A stretch of 64,000 nucleotides of DNA from Branchiostoma floridae (taxonomy: Eukaryota > Chordata > Leptocardii > Amphioxiformes > Branchiostomatidae), in assembly GCF_000003815.2 (NCBI RefSeq), contig NC_049986.1, positions 1 to 64,000 on the forward strand, in the 5' to 3' direction. Below are positions 11,640 to 21,224 of this stretch, in pieces. The notes below the pieces were generated by a model. It ran no database searches. It saw only the letters and a program-made list of their open reading frames with translations, and was not told where the DNA came from. Position numbers and translations under genes: made by a program. Each line of letters starts with the position of its first letter. The stretch's first letter is position 1.

Positions 11640-11825
11640 CCCTCTCCTTCCACCACCTTTTACCTCCCCAACCGAAGTCAGGTACATTTTTACACCTGGG
11701 TGGAGTGAGGAAAGTCGTGCAAAGTGCCGTTCCCAGGGCATGTTAGCATGACAGGATCTGAGCCCAGGTCCTCTGGGTTCTGGGCCAAACACCTTGCAGT
11801 TACGTCACACCACGGCCCCCACAAC
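11640..11825 (-). mobile_element. tRNA-derived SINE
   Basis: On the minus strand there is a tRNA-like head (GTGGTGTGACGTAACTGCAAG, then GGGCTCAGATCCTG as B box) followed by a body containing GCACTTTGCACGACTTTCCTC. The same body occurs in the SINE at 30670-30802. Confidence 0.65.
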
Positions 11826-12439
11826 AACTAGATAGGAGTTTTGGTAAATGATCGAAATAAAATGCGCTTACGTGTATACAAACGATGACTTCTATCAAGT
11901 ACTCTTATGCGTTCTTTACGTCATGGGAACAGTTGTCACTCACTGTTTCTAAAGGACGTAAGTTCATTAAGTCGTCTGGCATCTGACGACAGCTCTCATA
12001 GGAGAGCTTAGGGACCCAGGTATGTCGCAAATATACTCTTTGCGCCTCCTTGACTTGGGAGAGACTATTAATCAACAACCAAGGCTTGTGCGAAAAACAA
12101 TTTGCCATCATGATAATAAATCAATCAGAGCATTTAAACATCAACATCACGAACTTGCATGTATCTCCCAAACTCAGACTGATTATCTATATGTATCACG
12201 TGTCATTTTTCTTGCATATCGCTCGTGTAAACATCATCTTTATATACATCAATCACAATCAAACTGTCTATACAATACACAGTGCAATGAAATCTGTCAA
12301 CATGTTATCAGTCCGCTATTTCGTGGGGAGGATTTTAAAGAGCAGCTGGTCGAAAGTCCAAACTATATGCAAAACTTATAAGTTGATTGTAAAGGTTGTT
12401 GTCTTGTGATTGGGCAGACTTTAGCTGGCGTGATCGCTA
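11826..12439 (+). other. Intergenic, nothing recognised
   Basis: AT-rich sequence with two overlapping plus-strand frames at 12022-12409 that look like chance openings (low complexity, no domain). Confidence 0.35.
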
Positions 12440-12590
12440 AAACAAATCAACCAAGGGCAACAGACTAGAGTGCAGTTTTTACTGAGTGAACGAGGCACGG
12501 CTCAGAGTCGAGTGCAACTCTGCGACGGCGGTTAACTGTTTTCTCGTTCCCTTTCAATAGAAAGTCGGACGCCGTACAAACACAACCAAG
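12440..12590 (+). promoter_or_regulatory. Possible non-coding first exon / promoter of gene C
   Basis: A GC-richer block ends in CAACCAAG followed by GTAAGTG, a near-ideal splice donor. An acceptor-like TTGAAGTACAG sits 19 bases before the gene C start codon at 15140. Joining them would give a 5'-UTR exon spliced over about 2.5 kb. This rests only on splice signals. Confidence 0.3.
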
Positions 12591-12698
12591 GTAAGTGAAC
12601 TCAATTCGTAGTTCATCCTGTAATATTTTTTCCATCTAGGCATTGCAACTTGCAGCAAGTGACAAACATGGAAAGTTAGTTTTCCCAGACAGACAGAC

Positions 12699-12891
12699 TA
12701 GCCTCCGTAGCAGGCTCTCTGCGGCCATTTTTCGGCTCATAATACACTTTAGCTGGCCATTTCTTTTTGTACTGGGTCGCTGGGCCGTCAGTGATTACGG
12801 GCCTCTTTAGCGACCCAGTACAAAAAGAAAAGGTCAGCAAAGTGTATTCTCAGCAGAAAAAAGGCCCCAGACAGCCTGCAACGGAGGCTAC
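12699..12891. mobile_element. MULE-type MITE, short relative of the element at 10-499
   Basis: The ends TAGCCTCCGTAGCAGGCTC and GAGGCTA are inverted copies, and the subterminal TACTGGGTCGCT is mirrored by AGCGACCCAGTA. The flanks CAGACAGAC (12690-12698) and CATACAGAC (12892-12900) are a 9-bp duplication with one change. The arm sequence is the same family as in the first element of the window. Confidence 0.8.
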
Positions 12892-12943
12892 ATACAGACC
12901 AAGTTTTGCTAAACGCATTACAGGCGGACTTGGGCAAAACTTG

Positions 12944-12945
<2 letters not shown>

Positions 12946-12999
<54 letters not shown>

Positions 13000-13001
13000 G
13001 C
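12946..13001 (+). repeat. (TCTG)n microsatellite
   Basis: About 13 uninterrupted TCTG units. A GACCAAGTTTTGC / GCAAAACTTGGTC inverted pair lies just before it. Confidence 0.95.
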
Positions 13002-13846
13002 CCAAGTAATGGTGGTGGAGGTCTTCGGGATAACTACGGTCGTATCGATTATGTTCCGGCCAGATTCTTCCAAGGCTTAGGTCCCAATTGGAAAAAAAGA
13101 GCTCTGTCGGACAGTTTACGGACTGTTTCTTGACATTCTTGGTCGTGACCCATACGTGTCTCTATGGGGTACCCTGCGTCTCCCGGAATATATTTGAGTA
13201 CAGCCGGCCCCCTGGTTAATTCTAAGTCGGAGTTTAATTCGGCCCGGAACCCGGTACGAAGACGCTGTGACCTACCTATGGGGAAAACGGAGGGGTACCC
13301 CCGTTATCCGGCAGTCTACTGGGGCAAATTTGTGGTTTCGGGGCCTGGTCGGGGCTACATCCCCTGCGGGATCCGGTGCATTCGGACCTAAGCTTAAGAC
13401 CTAAATTTAGTTATTCTTTGATACATTGAGATGTCATAATTTTTGCCCGGGGGCGACCACTCCTGCCATACCGTAACTGACAGCCCTATAGGTGCGTAGT
13501 TATCAAACAATATAATGGTTACAAACTGGAATAAAGTTACTGAAATAATACACTTTTGAAAGATGAACGAATCACGAATGAAAGAATTACACGTACATGT
13601 GCTGTCAGATACAATTTGAAATCTGCCAAGCTCCATTCTCTAACGGGCATCGATATAGCCTCCTTGGGGCAATTTTCCCGTTTGTTGTTGCGCCAAATAG
13701 CAATTACTCAATAGTACAAGGGTATCTTATTACCTGGATGTCTAACCTTCATCGACGTTCTTTGTTGTTGTTGTTTCCTCTCTATGTAAGTAAGAATAAA
13801 ATATAGAAATACAATGAGTTTCTATTACCTTATTCGCATACCTATT
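13002..13846 (+). other. Non-coding, nothing recognised
   Basis: GC-rich to about 13390, then AT-rich. The short frame at 13164-13391 has no recognisable domain. If the proposed first exon at 12440-12590 is real, this is intron 1 of gene C. Confidence 0.35.
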
Positions 13847-14428
13847 TGAGGTTCAGTAGTCCATCGTGCAATCAGTTCGAAGGTGTTAAGAAACCCACTA
13901 AGATGACCTCAAATTGAACCTGGTATTGTGTTAATGTTTAGTCAACCATTAATGTGCCGGGGTTTATTTTGCCGAATGGGCGTCAATGGCAAACAAAAAC
14001 GGTACACAATTGCATGTCACTCAAAGAAAGTCCTGTATAAATTTTGCTGCGTAGCAGCCAGATATACATGAAGACATTGCTATCATTTGGCATATCAAAA
14101 CCATCCCGTTTTCTTGGTTATGATCCATATCACCACTTGAGATTCAATAGCCCATTGTGCAAACAGTTCGAATGTGTTATGAAACTCACTCAGACGATCG
14201 ACCTCAAATTGAACCTGGTATGGTGTCAATGTTTAGTCAATCATTAATGTGCTAAGATTTATTTTGCAGAATGTGCGTCAATGGCCACAAAAACGGTACA
14301 CAATAGTATGTCACTCAAAGAAATTCCTGTATAAATTGTGCTGCTAGCAGCCAGATATTCATGTCGACATTGCTATCATTGGCATATTAAAACCATATTG
14401 GTTTCTTTGTTATGATTCATATCATCAC
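13847..14428 (+). repeat. Tandem duplication, 291-bp unit, two copies
   Basis: TTGAGGTTCAGTAGTCCAT at 13846 is matched by TTGAGATTCAATAGCCCAT at 14137. The copies stay aligned through CTCAAATTGAACCTGGTAT, CAAAAACGGTACACAAT and CAGCCAGATAT to about 14428, with scattered base changes and small indels. No coding frame is kept in both copies. Confidence 0.85.
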
Positions 14429-15139
14429 GCACCTGGTACTGAAAAATATACAAACGTGTCTGTTTCTCACTGGTGTACTTTAGTGTTGCAAAAATTGTAT
14501 ACGATGCAATGTGAACACATAGCCTGATTGAACCACAGTTCTAGCAGCCGTGAGAATCTACTTACTATAGCCAAGCCGCACGAAGTTTGATGGCCAACAC
14601 CAGTAAGTATGGAAAAATCTCTGGGCAGGGTACCAATCAGCCCCTGATTACAAGAGATTGTGTACTATACCGTGGACTTTTATAGACTGTCTGTTGCATC
14701 CAAAGGGTATTTGGAAGAAGTGAATGGTTGAATAGTATTTGGCGATAACGTAAACACACTCACCACCACCATCTCTCGTAAGGAGGGTGGAAAAGGTGGT
14801 GTGTCACTTAAAAGTTTATCGATAGTATCAAAATTTTGTTATGTGGATGTAAAAGCATATACTTTTACTAGCTTCCATAGATTCGATGGCCGATCCCATG
14901 TGCCTATGTATACATAAAACTGGCGAATGGATTATAGATTACATTGAATCACTCTTATTCATGTCCAGAAAAACTAGCTATTTACAAAAGCATTCAAGTG
15001 TCCATGTAACCGTGGATTGTAATATGAAGAAGGTTTGGCATGGCAAACAAATATACGAGGGGGGGAGGCGATTGTGTTAGTGCAAGTCATACCATCTATG
15101 ATTTTGTTCTGTTTGAAGTACAGGGGAGTCGCCTTCGAA
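14429..15139 (+). other. Upstream flank of gene C
   Basis: Only a small hairpin (CACCACCACC near 14760 with GGTGGTG near 14800) and AT-rich sequence are seen. The short frame at 14886-15080 has no recognisable domain. Confidence 0.35.
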
Positions 15140-17180
15140 ATGGCAGGCCGACACTTATGGATAGTCTGGCTCTGCTACATGGCCGTTACCTTTTCTGCAA
15201 CCAACGGACAAGCAAGTCCAGGTTAGTGACGTTACGTACATCTCGAATACTGGTGCACAGCTTAAGTTCGAAAATGTAAAACAACACCTTGGTCTACCTT
15301 GGTTGAAAGCATTACTGTGGAACCGATTTTAAACTCATACAGCGTCAGGAATTTAAGGGAAACTTCCAGCTGACAATACATATACATGTACATACTATTT
15401 AGTGCATTTGTTGGTTACATACATTCCTTTCATAATTCAGACGGGCGGCGCGTTGGAGAATCTAGTCACAGTTGCCTTCATACTTAGGCCTAAATATACC
15501 TAGTACAAAATGATACTGCGGAATGTGTATTATAAGTATTACATGCAAAACCTCTCCTGTATTGTCCCAGAGTCAACATCATACTTTCAAACTTCATTCC
15601 ATATTAGGTGGGCGTTCTCTTAATCTACAAGTTTCACCAAAAGAGCTCACTACAGCTGCGGGCTCCACGGCAACGTTCGTATGTTCAGCACAGGTACACG
15701 GCACGGGACAAAAACTTATACTGAGATGGACATGGTCGGATGGACAACTGGACAGCGATCGCGTAATTCAGAGTGTACAGAGCAGTACAAGGTAGGTCCT
15801 TATCACTATCCAAACTGATTCATTGTCAATATTTCAAGGTTAGCTGTACAACTGCCTCTCATTTCATTTGATCATTATCAAGATTGACTTTGGCAAGATG
15901 CCAAGCGACTGTCAAACACGCAATATTTCAACCAGTTATAGTTCTGTAACACTCTATTGTAGCAAGTATGACTGCCAAAACACGGTGGCTATAACATTTT
16001 TGAAAATAAGATAAAATAACCGATAATCCTAAACTTGGAATAACTAAGTACTTTCTTGAAGTTATAATTGTGTGATTAGACAACCGTATATTCTGCATTT
16101 ACAGGTAGACATTAACCAAGTTTAAAGATACACGTAGAGTCCAAAACCAAATCTCAAATGCACTTATTTATATTTCAATTAGTTCTGGTGGACAGACAAC
16201 CTTCAAGACGAATACCTTACAAATACTGGACCTAACATCAGCAGACGCAGGGACATACACCTGTCAAGCATCATATGAAAATCAACATAAGCAACTCACA
16301 GTGTGGCTTCATATCAACGACAAAGGTTTTTGTCATACTACATTGTCTTTACATACAAGGCTTAATTCATTTGATTATGTGCAAAAACTGCCACCGATAT
16401 GATGCTTTGGTGTGATTGAAACATCAAGCTTAAGTTAATAAAAGATACACAATAAGTACACAATGCATGGTGCTTTTAAGTGTAAAGGCCTTTTTTCATA
16501 GCCTTTGTGATATTTTGAGCAGTTGTCTTGAAAACAAAGACTTAATCTTATTTTGATGAAAAGTAATACTTGGCCATATGTGCATTCTATTCGAATAGGC
16601 AGTCAGCTATGGTGGATAAGCATTCCTGCCATCTGTGTACCATTACTGATTGGGGCTGTCATTCTCTGCTTCTGCAAGCGAAGGAATTCAAAGGTATTGC
16701 AAGACAACTATCATTCTGGTTTGTGTTCAAATTCATCTCTCCGAAAAGGATTTACTGTTCTATTTCTTACCCAACTCTCAACAGATAGGTTGGTACGCTA
16801 ATCCGTTAAAGTATCTGTCATTTACGATATGGGTTACATGTGGCTGTGACCTAATGATATTTCTGTCTGTTTCATTAGAACACAGCTGACAACACAAATA
16901 GAGCAGATCTGCAGGAGGAAGGTGGAGTAGTCAATCCAGACACAGATGTGGTAAGTTAGTCAGCAGGTACCTTTCGATCTCCATGTCACAGATTTTTTTT
17001 GTATTTCATGTATTAAATCATAGAAATGTGCCCATTGTTATGAAGTTCATATATAAATAGTAAGTCAATCAACTCACCAAGTGTCGAGCAGTCATCGGGC
17101 ATACCATAGTTGGCACAATATTTTCCCCATAAGACCTTTAAATTTCATGTGTGTGTTTGTGTGTGTGTGTGTGTGTATGG

Positions 17181-17212
<32 letters not shown>

Positions 17213-20200
17213 TGAAGTGTTTTATTTGAACCAGAAAAATCCTCTTCGTAGGAGGACTCAAGTCTTCACCAGGAGACTGTTGATGGAGAAGTCAATACTG
17301 ACTGTGTGGCAGAAATGGTGAGTGAGTCAGCAGATACCATTACAACAGTTCTAACACATAGTTTTGGCATTTTCCACAAAGAAAATGCAATGAGTCTAAT
17401 CATGGACAAAGTCTTTGCATTAGGCACAAAACAAACATTAATGAATGTACATCAGATCACTGATAAAATGTACATTATCATGCTATTTGTTTTAAACTAC
17501 AAAGCAGCGGAATGAAATTATTACATGTTTGCAACCCCAGCAGAATTAAAGTAACTGTCATATTAATTAACAGACATTTTTCTGCTTTAACAAAATGTGT
17601 ACTAAATCTAAATCACAAATGGTAAATCCAGCAAATCAAGTGACCAAGCGTTCATCCACTTTATGAAAGGGTTCTCATCATGCTAAACACCTTATTTATC
17701 TGTTGTGTAAATGGTCTCAAACAAAACAATGCATTGCCAAGCATATTGTAGGAACATTCGTATTCGAATGAAGAATAATTGTAGCCAGACCACAACTGCT
17801 TTATTTGACATCATTTATTTAATGATCACATTATTTCTAGGACGTCCAGAATGCAAATTCGTCTGACGATGACAGGGTCTATTCCATATCAGCTGAAGAG
17901 GAAAAGAGAGGCATCTCTGGTTCATCACAACCAAATCATGGATGTCCACAGCCACAGCACAAGTCACAACACAGCACATCACAAGTGGTCACAATGAGAA
18001 GCACCCCTGTTTTCGAACTTTCCGAAAATAGCTCTATCAGCAGAAAGCAAAATCCTTTAAGAAACAGACAGAGAGATTCTGGTTATGCTAGTAGAGATGC
18101 ATTAGACGCTGTACAAGAAGACTTCAAATGGGGGTCCAGAGAGTTGAAACAGCTAAAAACTGAAGCCCGTGAAAAACTTTGTAAAATGTCGCCAAGTGAA
18201 CGACTCCAAACTAACATAGTCAGTAAGAGCTTTGCATCTGGAGTCTTCAATGAAAATGGCGGCCACCTTTCAATTCCAGAAGCAGACGTGCACATGTTCA
18301 TTCCACCACAAGCAATCAAAACTGGTCGTTCTCAAGAAGTCTACATATATTTGGAAAGGAACCCTAGTTGCAATGATAAAGTCATGTTAGGTCCTGTACT
18401 TCACTGTGGGCCTCCAGGTCTCAAATTTGATGCTCAAGTGATATTCTCATTACCCATTAATACCAGCAAATGGAAACTCGTCCCAATGCGAACAGAAACG
18501 GACATTGAAAAACCAACAAACTGGACACCCATCAGTGAAACTGCAGATGCCTTATGTTTCATTGAGGGAAGCACTTGTACCTTTTTAGTTGACCATTTCA
18601 CTGGCCATGGCATGTCGTGCAATGATGATCAGGCATTCCTAATCGGCGCCTTTACCTCACTGTCTAGAGGTTCATTGCAATATTTAGGTTCATCAAACGA
18701 GTCAACTTACGTGTCATCACCAACTGATGAAACTGAATACACCAAAGATCACTTCATGTTCCACATCAGATGTTGGAAAAATGACCAAAAAGTGACAAAG
18801 GTGAGGGACATACACACTTATTCTAAGAATATCTTATGTCTCTGTTGGTCAGTTTGAAATACTGCATATGCCTATGCATGTATGACAGAACGAAATAATT
18901 TTCACCGTCTGCAGAATGTGCTCTCAATGGAAGAGGAACAGCGCTGTCGCCTCCTGGACAAGTCACTTATCCACATGCACCCAGACGTGAACAAGAAAGG
19001 ACTAGAGCTTGACATCGAAGAAGTCAGTCCTGGTTGGACTCAAGTGACACCTCGTGGGAGAACTGTGGTAAGTCCGATGGCCATTGTATTAAAAAATAAA
19101 GCTGTGGACTGACATGATATGTACGGGTATGCAAATGATCCTTATTTGCACATCAGGCAATCAAAAATGTTTTGAAAACCTAATCTAAATGATAAAATAT
19201 GGGGTGTTTTCACAACATATAATTCCCTACTTGTGCACATACAGGTTCCTTATGACAGCCTGATGACGGGTTCTGAGGACGTTGTGGAAGTCGCAGAATA
19301 CGATTTCAAGTTAAACGACAACACAGACCAGAGATTTAAATGCCAGGTCATAGCCTACCAACTCGACCATCAAGAGGACCAAGCAAAGCTGGACATATCC
19401 TGCCCAGACAGCCCTGAGGTATGTACACGTATATAAAAAGAACATATTGAACACCTAGTTCTGGTGAAGAGCTGAGCGAGTAAGAAAGAGCTGCAGCTGG
19501 TACACTTAATCAAGAAAATTATTAAACTTCCCAGCAGAAAGCTCTTCGACAACTGCAATAAGTCTAGACTAAGTTATAAGTCTTGTGTGCCAGATTGGAT
19601 GGATTGTACTAAACTTGTCTAATGCATTGTATACGTATCAGTGCTTTCAATTCCTCTTCAGTGACCCTTTTTGAACTTGAATGCCACAGGTGCTTCGAGA
19701 ACAAAAACGAGATGAGCAGCTTCTGCCACCCGAAGTCTTTAACAACATCTGTAAGTATATGGACATTGAAAATTATCAGCGGATACAGGGCCCAAATGCA
19801 AAAGGCTGGAAGTCTCTTGCAAAACAGCTTGGACTCCCTACAACCATCATTGAGCACATGTTGACCAAGACTGAGTCAACTGAAGAGAGAAGGGCAGGAG
19901 CCACACCTTTGGGTGCAGAAGCAGCAGAAACAACCAGACAGATCAGAGGCCCAACTGCTACTATCCTTGGTTTGTGGGAGCTCCAAAACAAACGACAAGG
20001 ACTGCAAGCAATACAGACTTTGCGTGACACTTTCCATAGACTAGGTAGACCAGATGTTTGCAGAATCTTGGATCCTGTTATTGAAGGCCAACAACAGCAC
20101 TTTGAAGAGCACCCTGGGGTTGAAACTTCAAGATATCTCATTCGTTATCATACACAACTTAGTCCTGTGCAAGAGGCAAGCAGTGGGCTAGCTGGAACTA

Positions 20201-20391
20201 GTGAAGAGACGACAGTGCCAAATGGTTATGTGAATTCTGAAGCAGTCCAGTTCCCAAGCAATGAATTGTATGAAACAGACAGAACCAGTGGTATAGGATC
20301 AAGTGGGTCTTCGACCTACAGCGACAGATCTAGGCAGAGTTCAAGTGGATCATTAAGTCAACGATCTACTGGTTCTACACAAACTCAGTAG
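15140..20391 (+). CDS. Ig-TM-ZU5-UPA-like-death transmembrane receptor, gene C
   Basis: Ten coding exons agree in phase: 15140-15221, 15608-15791, 16183-16325, 16599-16693, 16879-16950, 17252-17317, 17841-18800, 18915-19067, 19245-19418, 19690-20391 (876 aa). Exon 1 is a signal peptide (LWIVWLCYMAVTFS). Exons 2-3 form one Ig domain (FVCSAQ cysteine, RWTW tryptophan, DAGTYTCQA second cysteine). Exon 4 is the membrane helix (IPAICVPLLIGAVILCFC) with a CKRR stop-transfer. ZU5 spans residues ~275-415 (FNENGGHLSIPE), the UPA-like region to ~640, then the death domain (GWKSLAKQLG, TATILGLWELQ, LGRPDVCRIL). The layout recalls UNC5 receptors, but with one Ig and no thrombospondin repeats. It is likely a plasma-membrane receptor signalling by death-fold assembly; the ligand is unknown. 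Exon 4's upstream donor (GTTTTTG) is weak. ZU5 ends in His-Phe-Thr. Confidence 0.88.
17149..17211 (+). repeat. (GT)n microsatellite in a gene C intron
   Basis: Dinucleotide GT tract with one short interruption (ATGGC). Confidence 0.95.
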
Positions 20392-20404
20392 TGGTTGACT
20401 CAGA

Positions 20405-20860
20405 TACAAGTACTGGATAACTTCAATATAGGAAATGTACAAATGAAAATTCATTGTAGTGAAGAATATTCACTGTAGAAATGAACATTCATTGTAGAAA
20501 TGAATAACAATTTACAGTAGAAATGAATATTCACTGTCTAAATGTGTATTCACTGTCTAAATGTATATTCATTGTAAAATGTATATTCAGTGTTACAGTA
20601 GAAATGTACATTCACTGTAGAAATGAATATACACTGTAGAAATGAATATAGACTGTATAATGTATATTCACTGTATAATGTACATTCAGTGTAGAAATGA
20701 ATGTTCACTGTAGAAATGTATATTTCAAACTTATGTATATTTGCTGTAAAATGTATATTCACTGTAGACATGAATATAGTGTATATACACTGCAGAAATG
20801 AAGATAAAGTATAGAAATGTTTACACTGCCAAAATGTATACGCACTGTAGATTAATGTAT
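20405..20860 (+). repeat. Degenerate minisatellite behind gene C
   Basis: About twenty copies of a roughly 20-23 base unit related to GTAGAAATGAATATTCACT, with variants such as CTGTATAATGTATATTCA. It begins just after the gene C stop codon. The minus-strand frame through it is Tyr/Phe/Ile-rich and is an artefact. Confidence 0.9.
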
Positions 20861-21021
20861 TTTCATTATCACTTTACATTTTTAGTCCCCTTCTTGTCTC
20901 ACTTTGCCTCATATATATGGTACAAATAGAGCCAATATCTGATTTTGTTTCTGAGACCTGGAAGATCTTTGTAAATTATTTCATCAGGTTGAAAAATCAC
21001 TGGCTAACAAAACTTTATTTC

Positions 21022-21150
21022 CAACCAAGATATTTACAACAACAGCAAACGTTTTGGTGACACTTAGCTGCAGTGCAAAACAGAATCAGTTGGTATTGCA
21101 ATTGTCCCAGGAAGGTGACAGATGGTGACGTAAATACATGTACCTTCGTT
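21022..21150. repeat. Paired hammerhead-like tail motifs in inverted orientation, copy 2
   Basis: CCAACCAAGATATTTACAAC at 21022, followed by GCAAACGTTTTGGTGAC, is the reverse complement of the motif tail seen at 10450-10505. At 21108 the plus-strand version follows (CCAGGAAGGTGACAGATGGTGACGTAAA). Both lie in the 3' flank of PMS1. Confidence 0.5.
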
Positions 21151-21224
21151 GTTTATAAAGAAGCTTGTTTAAGTTGACATCCGGTACCTCTAGAAACTAA
21201 ACTCAGCTTTGCAAACTTAAGTCA

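Noticed and set aside
12946-13001. CRISPR-like regular repeat
   Set aside because: It is a plain TCTG microsatellite with no spacers, in an animal genome. No other array in the window has unique spacers of constant length.
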